Shown in pieces: positions 18,569 to 27,631 of a stretch of 64,000 nucleotides of DNA. Where the stretch lies: assembly GCF_004054105.1 (NCBI RefSeq), contig NZ_SBLC01000003.1, positions 62,001-126,000 of the forward strand, read 5' to 3'. The translations under genes were made by a program, and so were the position numbers. The notes under the pieces were generated by a model that saw only the letters and a program-made list of their open reading frames with translations, searched no databases and was not told the origin of the DNA. Numbering within the stretch: the stretch's first letter is position 1; every line of letters starts with the position of its first letter. This DNA comes from Falsigemmobacter intermedius. Lineage in GTDB: Bacteria > Pseudomonadota > Alphaproteobacteria > Rhodobacterales > Rhodobacteraceae.

Positions 18569-19174
18569 TCAGGGGTGGTTGCGGCTGAACCAGGCGTCGA
18601 TCGCGCCTTTGAGGTGCAGCCAGAGTGCCGGTGCCCCGCGCATGACCTTGGCTCCGACCCGGGTTTCAAGCTGCTCGCGGGTGACCTCAAAATCATTCCA
18701 GGTGCCGCCGTCATTGATCAGGTTCAGCATCACCGGCTGCACCCGGTCGAGGGCTCGGGCGAAGCGGGCATCGGGGGTTTCCCCCTCCTCGAACTCATCC
18801 CAGAGCGCGCGCAGTTCCGCGGCTTTCGCCGGGGGCAGCAGGCCGAAGATCCGCTCGGCCCCCGCCAGTTCGGCGGCCTTTGTCGCCTCAGAGGCATGGG
18901 CCTGACCGGCGGCGGAGTGGATCGGCACATCGCCTGCATCGATCTCGACCAGATCATGGAGCAGCATCATCCGGATGACCCGATCGGTCGAGACGCCGGG
19001 GCCGGCCAGATCGCCGAGGACGAGGGCGTAGAGCGCCAGATGCCAGGAATGCTCGGCCGAGTTTTCGCAGCGGGTATTGTTGGTGATCCGGGAGGCACGG
19101 TCCACGAGTTTGAGCCGGTCGGCTTCGGTGAGAAAGGCAAGCCGGGCGGTCAGATCGGTGTCAGGGGCAGTCAT
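18569..19174 (-). CDS. HD domain-containing hydrolase (YfbR/HDDC2-like)
   Basis: 201 residues from the ATG at 19174; a TTG 30 bp upstream is possible but lacks support. HD metal-site residues are visible: the first His in [14 protein letters not shown] (about 38-51), the HD pair in [12 protein letters not shown] (71-82), and a later Asp in [18 protein letters not shown]. Relatives are 5'-deoxynucleotidases (YfbR, HDDC2). It lies between the small-protein terminator and ppk2, in the same direction as ppk2 (68 bp gap). Confidence 0.85.
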   Translation of the reverse strand: MTAPDTDLTARLAFLTEADRLKLVDRASRITNNTRCENSAEHSWHLALYALVLGDLAGPGVSTDRVIRMMLLHDLVEIDAGDVPIHSAAGQAHASEATKAAELAGAERIFGLLPPAKAAELRALWDEFEEGETPDARFARALDRVQPVMLNLINDGGTWNDFEVTREQLETRVGAKVMRGAPALWLHLKGAIDAWFSRNHP

Positions 19175-19202
19175 CAGAGATATCCGGGGGGAGGCGGTCA
19201 GC

Positions 19203-19231
19203 AAAAAGGCCGCGCTTTCGGGGCGCGGCCT
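19203..19231 (-). terminator. Terminator after the hydrolase/small-protein operon
   Basis: On the minus strand a stem aggccgcgc/gcgcggcct is followed by TTTTT. It separates the upstream pair of genes from the HD hydrolase gene. Confidence 0.8.
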
Positions 19232-19241
19232 CTGGAAGGGG

Positions 19242-19469
19242 TCAGGACTGGCTGCCCTGCATGCGCGTCAGTTCCTGGATCAGAAACTGTCGCCCGCGCT
19301 GCTCGGCGAGGCGCAGCCGGATGGAGGTGAGAAAAGCCTCCTCCATCGAAGGGGAGAGTGCGCCGATCGACAGAGCGACGCGCTCATAAAGCCGGTCGTC
19401 GCCGGTGGCCTTCATGGCCTGAAAGACATCGGCCGACAGGCTGTCTGCGAGGTCCTCAAGCAGGGCCAT
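19242..19469 (-). CDS. Small helical protein of unknown function
   Basis: 75 residues from the ATG at 19469, which begins one base after the TGA of the upstream alpha/beta hydrolase gene, so the two are clearly coupled. The sequence (MALLEDLADSLSADVFQAMK...LTRMQGSQS) is hydrophilic and predicted helical, with no Cys and no membrane segment. A longer start at 19517 would run into the hydrolase gene. Family not recognised. Confidence 0.7.
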   Translation of the reverse strand: MALLEDLADSLSADVFQAMKATGDDRLYERVALSIGALSPSMEEAFLTSIRLRLAEQRGRQFLIQELTRMQGSQS

Positions 19470-19470
19470 A

Positions 19471-20130
19471 TCAGCGGGTGGTCTCGGTGAGGCGGCGGCG
19501 GACGTATTCATCCACATGAGCGATCATCGGCTTCATGTGCTGCTCGTCATCCTCAAAGAAGTGGCCTGCACCCTCGATCTGCGTGTGGGTGACGGTGATG
19601 CCCTTCTGCTCGTGGAGTTTATTCACGAGGGTCACGGTGTCTTTCGGCGGAGCCACGCGGTCGGCGGCACCATTGATGATCAGGCCCGAGGCCGGGCATG
19701 GCGCGAGGAAGCTGAAATCATACATATTGGCCGGCGGGGCCACCGAGATGAAGCCGGTGATCTCAGGGCGGCGCATCAGAAGCTGCATGCCGATCCAGGC
19801 GCCGAAGGAGAAGCCCGCGACCCAGCAGTGTTTGGCATTGGGGTTCATCGACTGCAGATAGTCGAGCGCCGCTGCCGCATCCGACAGCTCGCCGATGCCC
19901 TGGTCATATTCGCCCTGGCTGCGGCCGACGCCGCGGAAGTTGAAGCGCAGAACCGTAAAGCCCATATTATGGAAGGCATAATGCAGGTTATAGACGACGC
20001 GGTTGTTCATCGTCCCGCCGAACTGCGGATGGGGGTGCAGAATGATCGCAATCGGAGCGTCGCGTTCCTTCTGAGGGTGATAACGGCCTTCAAGGCGTCC
20101 TTCGGGGCCGGGGAAAATCACTTCGGGCAT
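19471..20130 (-). CDS. Alpha/beta hydrolase
   Basis: 219 residues from the ATG at 20130; a GTG 36 bp upstream is the alternative. HPHPQFGG (32-39) forms the oxyanion region, GFSFG (106-110) holds the candidate nucleophile Ser108, the acid is likely the Asp in INGAADRVAPP, and the catalytic His is in EGAGHFF. This matches a conserved proteobacterial family of short dienelactone-hydrolase-like proteins with unknown substrate. Cytoplasmic. It heads a two-gene operon with the small protein. Confidence 0.85.
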   Translation of the reverse strand: MPEVIFPGPEGRLEGRYHPQKERDAPIAIILHPHPQFGGTMNNRVVYNLHYAFHNMGFTVLRFNFRGVGRSQGEYDQGIGELSDAAAALDYLQSMNPNAKHCWVAGFSFGAWIGMQLLMRRPEITGFISVAPPANMYDFSFLAPCPASGLIINGAADRVAPPKDTVTLVNKLHEQKGITVTHTQIEGAGHFFEDDEQHMKPMIAHVDEYVRRRLTETTR

Positions 20131-20208
20131 GCGCGGGCTCACTGACTGATAAAGCAGACGCCCCACAGGGCGTGCCGCTGTGTCGCCCCCGGTGTCCGGG
20201 GCTCGCGG

Positions 20209-20237
20209 TTGACGCCAGGCGGGGGCCTGCTTAGAAT
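20209..20237 (+). promoter_or_regulatory. Promoter of iscR and the SUF operon
   Basis: TTGACG, 17-bp spacer, TAGAAT: a near-consensus sigma-70 promoter about 100 bp before the iscR start codon. Confidence 0.8.
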
Positions 20238-20246
20238 GATTCCAGA
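20230..20246. promoter_or_regulatory. ICE-like (Irr box) sequence over the iscR -10 element
   Basis: CTTAGAATGATTCCAGA has the interrupted palindrome pattern of the iron control element bound by Irr in alphaproteobacteria (TTTAGAA-N3-TTCTAAA) with two clear mismatches. It overlaps the -10 hexamer, a repressing position. Irr binding is inferred, and IscR autoregulation is an alternative. Confidence 0.5.
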
Positions 20247-20334
20247 TGGCCGGAGAGCTTCCGGCCGCTACAGCAATGAGTTAAGCGTCAGCCTGTCCGG
20301 CGTCAATGGTCGGGGGCGCGCAGCAGGAGCGGCA

Positions 20335-20796
20335 ATGAAACTTTCGACGAAGGGCCGCTACGCGATGGTGGCGCTGTCTGATCTGGCGCTTTATGCGGGC
20401 GAAGGCCGGGTTTCACTGGCGGAAATCTCAAAGCGGCAGGATATTTCGCTGCCCTATCTGGAACAGCTCTTCGTGCGGCTGCGCCGTGCGGGCCTTGTGG
20501 AATCGGTGCGCGGGCCGGGGGGCGGCTACCGCCTTGCGCGCTCGCCCGATGCGATCCGTGTCTCTGAGGTGCTGGAAGCGGTCGAGGAAACGGTGGATGC
20601 CACCCATACCGGCGCCGGCGCTTCGGGCGGCATGTCGGGCAGCCGTGCGCAATCTTTGTGCAACCGGCTCTGGCAGGGGCTGTCGGCCAATGTTTATGTC
20701 TATCTTCATCAGGTGCGCCTGTCGGATGTGATCGGCAACCAGCTGACGCCCTGTCCGGCGGTTCCGGCGCTGTTTCGGGTTGTGGATGAGGACTGA
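20335..20796 (+). CDS. iscR: Rrf2 family iron-sulfur regulator, IscR-like
   Basis: 153 residues from the ATG at 20335 (CAGGAG upstream). The N-terminal winged helix is MKLSTKGRYAMVALSDLALY...LPYLEQLFVRLRRAGLVESVRGPGGGYRLAR. Of the three clustered cysteines that bind [2Fe-2S] in E. coli IscR, only one remains (Cys109, in QSLCNRLW); another lies at Cys140. Rhodobacter sphaeroides IscR is known to have such an unusual single-cysteine arrangement and to repress iron-sulfur genes when iron is plentiful. First gene of the SUF operon. Confidence 0.92.
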   Translation: MKLSTKGRYAMVALSDLALYAGEGRVSLAEISKRQDISLPYLEQLFVRLRRAGLVESVRGPGGGYRLARSPDAIRVSEVLEAVEETVDATHTGAGASGGMSGSRAQSLCNRLWQGLSANVYVYLHQVRLSDVIGNQLTPCPAVPALFRVVDED

Positions 20797-20825
20797 GACC
20801 GCGGATTTGGCGCAGGTGGCCGGCC

Positions 20826-20871
20826 CCGGGGCGCTGCCCCGGACCCCGGAGTATTTTTCTAAAAGCCAAAG
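20826..20871 (+). repeat. Intergenic hairpin repeat, copy B
   Basis: Seven-base-pair stem ccggggc/gccccgg with loop gct, then tail ggaccccggGAGTATTTttctaaaagccaaag. It lies in the 89-bp gap between iscR and the desulfurase gene, so it would be transcribed within the SUF mRNA. Confidence 0.75.
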
Positions 20872-20885
20872 CAGGGGCTGAGACG

Positions 20886-21935
20886 ATGGTCGCAAGGCTT
20901 TATCTGGACTGGAATGCGACCACGCCTCTGCGGGCGGAGGCGCGCGAGGCCATGCTGGCGGCGATGGATCTGACGGGCAATCCCTCATCAGTTCATGCTG
21001 AAGGACGCGCGGCGAAAGCGCTGATGGAGCGGGCGCGGGGCGAGATCGCGACGGCGCTGGGGGCGGAGGCCTCGGATGTGGTTTTTGTCTCAGGCTCGAC
21101 CGAGGCTGCGGCCATGGCCTGTGCGGGGCGGGGGCTCCACTGCGCTGAGGTGGAGCATGAGGCGGTCTCGGCCTGGTGCGCGGCAGATCTGCCGGTCGAT
21201 CGCGATGGTCTGGTGACGCTCAGCAATCCGGCCGGCTCTGCGCTGCAGCTGGCCAATTCAGAGACCGGGGTGGTGCAGAAGCTGCCCGCAGGGCTGGCGG
21301 TGGCGGATCTGACCCAGGGGTTTGGTAAGCTGCCTTTTGCCTTTGACTGGTCCGGGATCGATATCGGCTTTGTCTCGGCTCATAAGATCGGTGGTCCGAA
21401 GGGGATCGGCGCTCTGGTGATCCGGCGCGGGCTTGAGATTGCCGCGCAGCTGAAAGGCGGCGGGCAGGAGATGGGGCGCCGTGCCGGGACTGAGAATCTG
21501 ATCGGCATTGCCGGTTTTGCCGCAGCTGCAACGGCAGCGCAGCGTGATCTTGCCGCAGGACGCTGGCAGGAGGTCGAAGAATTTAGAAATATTCTAGACT
21601 CAGCATTGTCAGGCGGGGAAAGCGGGACTATTTCAGTCGGGCATAAGACAGCCCGCCTGCCCAATACGCTTTGCCTGGTGACCCCGGGCTGGAAAGGGGA
21701 GACCCAGGTGATGCAGATGGACCTGGCCGGCTTTGCGGTCTCGGCAGGTTCGGCCTGTTCGAGCGGCAAGGTGCGCTCAAGCCGGGTGCTGCGGGCGATG
21801 GGATTTGACGAGGCAGAGGCCGCCTCGGCCATGCGGATCTCTCTGGGGATCGGCGTGCAGAGGGAGCCTCTGTTGCGTTTTGCCGAAACCTGGTCGCGGG
21901 CGCGCGATAAGGTGCTGGCGCGTATGAAGGCCTGA
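20886..21935 (+). CDS. Cysteine desulfurase, NifS/IscS-like (group I)
   Basis: 349 residues. PLP aminotransferase class V fold: N-terminal LYLDWNATTPLR, substrate and PLP region NPSSVHAEGR, Schiff-base Lys in FVSAHKIGGPKG, and active-site loop SAGSACSSGKVRSSRVL with the catalytic Cys. It mobilises sulfur from cysteine as a persulfide for cluster assembly. It stands between iscR and sufB, while a second, group II desulfurase (sufS) closes the operon. Oddity: codons around 21580-21650 switch to rare AT-rich triplets (TTT AGA AAT ATT CTA) and contain a near-perfect Irr-type palindrome plus a promoter-like sequence. Confidence 0.9.
   Translation: MVARLYLDWNATTPLRAEAREAMLAAMDLTGNPSSVHAEGRAAKALMERARGEIATALGAEASDVVFVSGSTEAAAMACAGRGLHCAEVEHEAVSAWCAADLPVDRDGLVTLSNPAGSALQLANSETGVVQKLPAGLAVADLTQGFGKLPFAFDWSGIDIGFVSAHKIGGPKGIGALVIRRGLEIAAQLKGGGQEMGRRAGTENLIGIAGFAAAATAAQRDLAAGRWQEVEEFRNILDSALSGGESGTISVGHKTARLPNTLCLVTPGWKGETQVMQMDLAGFAVSAGSACSSGKVRSSRVLRAMGFDEAEAASAMRISLGIGVQREPLLRFAETWSRARDKVLARMKA
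21582..21598. promoter_or_regulatory. Intragenic near-perfect Irr box (ICE-like) in the desulfurase gene
   Basis: TTTAGAAATATTCTAGA: arms TTTAGAA and TTCTAGA around a 3-bp centre, one mismatch to the outer ICE arms (TTTAGAA-N3-TTCTAAA). It is encoded by codons that are rare in this genome, which suggests selection on the DNA. It lies about 440 bp before sufB. Confidence 0.55.
21606..21634 (+). promoter_or_regulatory. Possible internal promoter upstream of sufB
   Basis: TTGTCA, 17-bp spacer, TATTTC, starting 7 bp after the intragenic ICE-like site. The -10 overlaps a small palindrome GACT-ATTTC-AGTC (21625-21637). The -35 is good and the -10 weak. Confidence 0.35.
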
Positions 21936-21968
21936 CCTGCCTCTGACGGGCGGGGCGGGATCAGGACG

Positions 21969-21985
21969 GGGCCGCTCAGCGGCCC
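21969..21985 (+). other. Hairpin before sufB
   Basis: Perfect 7-bp stem gggccgc/gcggccc with a 3-nt loop in the gap between the desulfurase gene and sufB. There is no T run, so it is more likely an mRNA processing or stability element than a terminator. Confidence 0.4.
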
Positions 21986-22034
21986 GCGAGAGCGAATGAG
22001 GCTGCCACGGGCAGTCGGTGAGAAGGACGAAGAG

Positions 22035-23570
<1,536 letters not shown>

Positions 23571-23578
23571 AGACCGCT

Positions 23579-23604
23579 CCCCGCCGGACTTAGGTCTGGC
23601 GGGG
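23579..23604 (+). other. Strong hairpin after sufB
   Basis: Ten-base-pair stem ccccgccgga/tctggcgggg (one G-T pair) 9 bp after the sufB stop, in a 298-bp gene-free gap. There is no T run. It may protect the 3' end of an iscR-nifS-sufB message or attenuate readthrough. A second alternative hairpin, ggcccc-gaca-ggggcc, overlaps its 3' side. I see no other gene in the gap up to 23868. Confidence 0.45.
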
Positions 23605-23868
23605 CCCCGACAGGGGCCGTGATCCTGCACCGGCCGGATCGACGCGTGCCTGATCCGACGTGTGACTGCGGCGCGGGACTGGCTGGCAATTCAGTCCGAG
23701 GGGAAACGCGGCGCCTTTGCCGCGATTTTCATCAGGGCCCGGATCGCTGTGACAGTGGTGCAGGGGCGTGCCGGATGATCCGGCACATTGCAGACGGAAG
23801 ATCGCCCAGGACGGGCGGAGAATGACAACCCGGGCGGGCTTCGGCCCCTGACGATGGAGAGAAACGCA

Positions 23869-24180
23869 ATGATTGTGACCACCACTCCCACCGTTGAGGG
23901 GCGGCCTGCACGGGACTATCTGGGCATCGTCACCGGCGAGGCCATTCTGGGGGCCAATATCTTCAAAGACCTCTTTGCCGGTATCCGCGATATCGTGGGT
24001 GGCCGCTCAGGGGCTTATGAAAGAGAGTTGGGCCGCGCGCGCAAAACCGCGCTGGCGGAGATGGAGGCTGAGGCGCAGCGCCTTGGTGCCGATGCCGTTG
24101 TGGGCGTCGATCTCGACTTTGAAGTGATCAACAATATGCTGATGGTCTCGGCCAGCGGTACGGCGGTGCGGCTTGGCTGA
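23869..24180 (+). CDS. YbjQ/UPF0145 family protein
   Basis: 103 residues from the ATG at 23869 (GGAGAG upstream). The family pattern is clear: [51 protein letters not shown], then [27 protein letters not shown] and a C-terminal strand. Homologues form ring-like pentamers and have been called putative heavy-metal-binding domains, but function is unproven. It sits between sufB and sufC, which suggests a link to metal or cluster handling. Confidence 0.88.
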   Translation: MIVTTTPTVEGRPARDYLGIVTGEAILGANIFKDLFAGIRDIVGGRSGAYERELGRARKTALAEMEAEAQRLGADAVVGVDLDFEVINNMLMVSASGTAVRLG

Positions 24181-24790
24181 ACTGCGCAGCACTGCGCGCC
24201 CCGCTCTGGCGGTGAAGCCGGTTCTGACCCTGCCTGAGGCAGAGGCGCAGGCGCTTCGTCATGCCCTTGAGGCGGCGCAGGTGGTGCTGGAATATGGCTC
24301 GGGCGGCTCGACGGTTCTGGCGTCAGAGCTGCCCGACAAAGTGATCTTCAGCGTCGAAAGCGATGCAGACTGGGCCGCGGGTCTGGGCGACTGGCTGCGG
24401 GCCAATCCCGGCGCCTCTTCAGTGACGCTGCATCATGCCGATATCGGCCCGGTGCGCGACTGGGGCTATCCGGCGGATTATTCAAAATTTGCAGCCTGGC
24501 CTGCCTATCCGCATTCGGTCTGGGACCGGCCGGATTTTCAGCAGCCCGATCTGGTGCTGATTGACGGGCGCTTCCGGGCGGCCTGTTTTGCCACCGTGGC
24601 CCTGCGCAGCACAAAGCCGGTGACGGTTCTCTTTGATGATTACCGCGACCGCAAAGAGTATCACACGGTCTGCAGACTTGCTGAACCTGTTGAGATGATC
24701 GGGCGGATGGCCCGGTTTGAACTTTTGCCCATGACCCTGCCGCGCGCGCTTGCGGGCTGGTATGCCGGGCTCTTTTTCAGGTCGAGGTGA
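24173..24790 (+). CDS. Putative Rossmann-fold (methyltransferase-like) protein in the SUF operon
   Basis: 205 residues. The start is uncertain: TTG at 24173 overlaps the previous gene by 8 bp, and a GTG at 24212 is an alternative. [17 protein letters not shown] (about 37-53) resembles the glycine-rich motif I of SAM-dependent methyltransferases, [11 protein letters not shown] could be motif II, and [20 protein letters not shown] and [11 protein letters not shown] are Asp-containing strands as in that fold. No family name can be given with confidence. No signal peptide; it is conserved-looking and co-directional with the suf genes. Confidence 0.75.
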   Translation: MAELRSTARPALAVKPVLTLPEAEAQALRHALEAAQVVLEYGSGGSTVLASELPDKVIFSVESDADWAAGLGDWLRANPGASSVTLHHADIGPVRDWGYPADYSKFAAWPAYPHSVWDRPDFQQPDLVLIDGRFRAACFATVALRSTKPVTVLFDDYRDRKEYHTVCRLAEPVEMIGRMARFELLPMTLPRALAGWYAGLFFRSR

Positions 24791-24909
24791 AATGATGAAT
24801 TTCCCTCAAATTGCCTGGAACTCTCCCCAGAGCGGACCGATTTCGCCCGCGAACTGCCATAATTCATCTTCAATCCTTGTCGCAGAAAAAGAGACAGGGG
24901 GGGGAAACC

Positions 24910-25416
24910 ATGAATCGGCAGGACGCTTTCAATGCCCGGCTCGCGCGGATCGCTGCGCAGACGGGAAACACCAATTCCGCGCTTTTCATCGGCATGGATC
25001 AATCCGTGCCCGGCGCGGCAACCGGGATCGGACGTTTGCAGGAGAAACCCTCCGGCAGGCGTGCGCCCGCAATCGCGCAGGTCTTTATCGCGATCCTCTC
25101 GGGGGCGCTGGCCTGGCTCTGGGCGCATTGGGTGGTCTTTCATCTGACCGCGCAACTCTCGCCCGAGATGCAGCTTCCCGCCGGTCTGCTGATCGGTCTG
25201 GTGGCCCTGGGGCTGGTGCGCGCCATTCTTGGCCTCAGCGGCTGGCGCAGCTTTGCGCTGCAGCTCCTCTCGATGATGCTCACGGCCGCGCTTTTGCACA
25301 ATCTGGTGCAGTTCTGGCCCGAGGGTTTCCTGCTGGTCTTCGCGCCGGAATGGGTCTCGGCCATGATGGGCATCGCGCAGCCTGCGGTCCTGCCGGGGGC
25401 AACACTGCTTTTCTGA
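24910..25416 (+). CDS. Membrane protein of unknown function in the SUF operon
   Basis: 168 residues from the ATG at 24910, with a G-rich ribosome site GGGGGGG upstream. A polar N-terminal region of about 55 residues (MNRQDAFNARLARIAAQTGNTNSALFIGMDQ) is followed by hydrophobic segments at about 58-80, 88-108 and 112-130 and a Trp/Pro-rich end. Three genes of unknown or loosely known role separate sufB from sufC here, this being the third. No named family recognised. Confidence 0.75.
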   Translation: MNRQDAFNARLARIAAQTGNTNSALFIGMDQSVPGAATGIGRLQEKPSGRRAPAIAQVFIAILSGALAWLWAHWVVFHLTAQLSPEMQLPAGLLIGLVALGLVRAILGLSGWRSFALQLLSMMLTAALLHNLVQFWPEGFLLVFAPEWVSAMMGIAQPAVLPGATLLF

Positions 25417-25506
25417 TCCCGCAGCCACTTCCGGCTGCCAGACAACACCAGGGGCTCCGCCTTCGCGCGGCTGCCCCTTCTTTCCGTTTCTCGAAAGGAC
25501 CGTTCC

Positions 25507-26262
25507 ATGCTGGAAATCCGTAACCTGCACGTCAAGCTCGAAGAAGAGGACAAGCAGATCCTGAAAGGGGTCAACCTCTCGATCAAAGCCGGCGAAGTGC
25601 ATGCCATCATGGGCCCGAACGGCTCGGGCAAATCGACGCTCTCCTATGTTCTCTCGGGCCGTGACGGCTATGAAGTGACCGAAGGTTCGGCCACCCTTGA
25701 GGGCGAAGAACTGCTGGAGATGGAACCCGAAGAGCGCGCAGCAGCGGGCCTTTTCCTTGCGTTCCAGTATCCGGTGGAAATCCCCGGCGTCGGCAATATG
25801 ACTTTCCTGCGCACCGCGCTCAACGCTCAGCGCAAGCTGCGCGGTGAAGAAGAAGTCTCGGCCGGTGACTTCCTCAAACTCGTGCGCGAAAAAGCCAAAA
25901 CCCTGAAGATCGACGCTGAGATGCTGAAGCGTCCGGTCAACGTCGGTTTCTCGGGCGGTGAGAAAAAGCGCAACGAGATCCTGCAGATGGCCATGCTGGA
26001 GCCGAAAATGTGCGTGCTCGATGAGACCGACTCGGGTCTCGACGTGGATGCGATGAAACTGGTCTCGGAAGGCGTGAACGCGCTGCGCTCCGAGGGTCGT
26101 TCCTTCCTCGTCATCACCCACTACCAGCGCCTGCTGGACCACATCAAACCGGATGTCGTTCACATCATGGCAAACGGCCGCATCATCAAAACCGGTGGCC
26201 CGGAACTGGCGCTGGAAGTTGAAAACAACGGCTACGCCAACCTGCTGGCGGAGGAGAACTGA
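25507..26262 (+). CDS. sufC: Fe-S cluster assembly ATPase SufC
   Basis: 251 residues. Walker A is GPNGSGKST (36-44), then the SufC-specific Q-loop stretch GLFLAFQYPVEIPGV, signature GFSGGEKKRNEILQM, Walker B CVLDETDSGLDVDA and H-loop ITHYQRLLDHI. It is the ABC-type ATPase that drives conformational change of SufB/SufD during cluster assembly. It shares one base with sufD (TGATG), so the pair is translated together. Confidence 0.97.
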   Translation: MLEIRNLHVKLEEEDKQILKGVNLSIKAGEVHAIMGPNGSGKSTLSYVLSGRDGYEVTEGSATLEGEELLEMEPEERAAAGLFLAFQYPVEIPGVGNMTFLRTALNAQRKLRGEEEVSAGDFLKLVREKAKTLKIDAEMLKRPVNVGFSGGEKKRNEILQMAMLEPKMCVLDETDSGLDVDAMKLVSEGVNALRSEGRSFLVITHYQRLLDHIKPDVVHIMANGRIIKTGGPELALEVENNGYANLLAEEN

Positions 26263-27554
26263 TGTCGGCACTCCTGAAAGCCAAACAGGAGACCCTCGCC
26301 CTGCGTCTTGCCGCGCTTTCGCAGCCGGCGGGCGGCTCCTGGGTTTCCGCAGCCCGTGCTGATGCGCTGGCCCGTCTGCAGGCCATGGGTCTGCCGGGCC
26401 GCCGCGATGAATACTGGCGCTACACCGATCCGGCCGCCTTCAACGCGGTCACCCCGGCGGCGGTCACGCCTGCGGCAGCGGATGCCGTGGTGCCTTTCGA
26501 TGCTATTGAGCGCGTGAAGCTCTATTTCGTCGACGGCGTCTTTGATGCGGCCCGTTCGGACAGCCTGGAGCTGGCCGGTGTGGAACTCTCGCGTCTGGCG
26601 GATGTGGCCGGCACCGACAGCCACTGGGCGGCAGAGCTTTACGGCAAGCTGGAAGCCAATGGTCAGAAGCCGGTTGAGCGTCCCTTCGCCGTTCTGAACA
26701 CCGCTTTTGCGGCAGATGGCCTTCTGATCCGCGTGACCGGTCAGGCAGAGCGTCCGCTTTCGCTGATCTATGAGCAAAGCTCAGAGACCTCGGATGTGCT
26801 GCTGCACCATGTGCTGAAGCTGGAAGAGGGTGCAGAATTCACGCTGCTGGAAAACGGTGTTGGCGCTGCGCGCTTTAACTCGGTGATGGAAGTCGAAGTC
26901 GGCAAGGGCGCGACCTTCCACCACGTGCGCACCCAGGGCCGCGACAGCGACCGCAGCGCGATCACGCATATCTTCGCACGCATTGGCAGTGAGTCGACCT
27001 TCAAGTCCTTCACCATGACCGCCAATGGCACCCTGACCCGCAACGAGGCGGTTCTGGATCTGACCGGGGATGACGCTTTCGCCCATATCGCCGGGGCCTG
27101 CGTCGGTGATGCGGGTGTCAAACACGATGACACCGTCTTCATCATCCATGGTGCAGAGCGTTGCGAGAGCCGTCAGGTCTTCAAAAAAGTTCTGATGAAC
27201 GGGGCCACCGGCGTCTTCCAGGGCAAAATCCTGGTGAAACCGGGCGCACAGAAGACCGACGGCTATCAGATCAGCCAGTCGCTGCTGCTTGACGGCGACA
27301 GCCAGTTCCTGGCGAAGCCGGAGCTTGAGATCTATGCCGACGACGTGAAATGCTCGCACGGCTCGACCTCGGGGGCGATCGATGAGACCGCGCTTTACTA
27401 TCTGCGTTCGCGCGGTGTGCCGAAGCGTCAGGCCGAAGCGCTGCTCGTGCTGGCCTTCCTTGCGGAAGCCATTGGCGAGATTGACGACGAGACCCTTGGC
27501 GAAGAGATCCGCGGTCGCCTGGAGTCCTGGCTGACCCGTCACACCAACGACTAA
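26262..27554 (+). CDS. sufD: Fe-S cluster assembly protein SufD
   Basis: 430 residues, the SufB paralogue in the scaffold. Recognisable blocks are GLPGRRDEYWRYTDPAAF near the N terminus, the beta-helix region with GEDMRD-like repeats, and the C-terminal CSHGSTSGAIDETALYYLRSRGVPKRQAEALLVLAFLAEAI. The conserved His of SufD that helps bind the nascent cluster lies in the CSHGST segment. It forms SufBC2D with its neighbours. Confidence 0.96.
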   Translation: MSALLKAKQETLALRLAALSQPAGGSWVSAARADALARLQAMGLPGRRDEYWRYTDPAAFNAVTPAAVTPAAADAVVPFDAIERVKLYFVDGVFDAARSDSLELAGVELSRLADVAGTDSHWAAELYGKLEANGQKPVERPFAVLNTAFAADGLLIRVTGQAERPLSLIYEQSSETSDVLLHHVLKLEEGAEFTLLENGVGAARFNSVMEVEVGKGATFHHVRTQGRDSDRSAITHIFARIGSESTFKSFTMTANGTLTRNEAVLDLTGDDAFAHIAGACVGDAGVKHDDTVFIIHGAERCESRQVFKKVLMNGATGVFQGKILVKPGAQKTDGYQISQSLLLDGDSQFLAKPELEIYADDVKCSHGSTSGAIDETALYYLRSRGVPKRQAEALLVLAFLAEAIGEIDDETLGEEIRGRLESWLTRHTND

Positions 27555-27631
27555 AATCCTGCCACGGCCCGGGTGCAATCGCCCGGGCCGCGGTTTATAA
27601 GACGGGCTGATGGAACCATGGAGCTGCCCCT

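Noticed and set aside
23740-23765. Second Pho-box-like sequence (gtgacagtggtgcagg)
   Set aside because: Only one CTGTCA-type heptamer is present; the 11-bp-spaced partner is missing.
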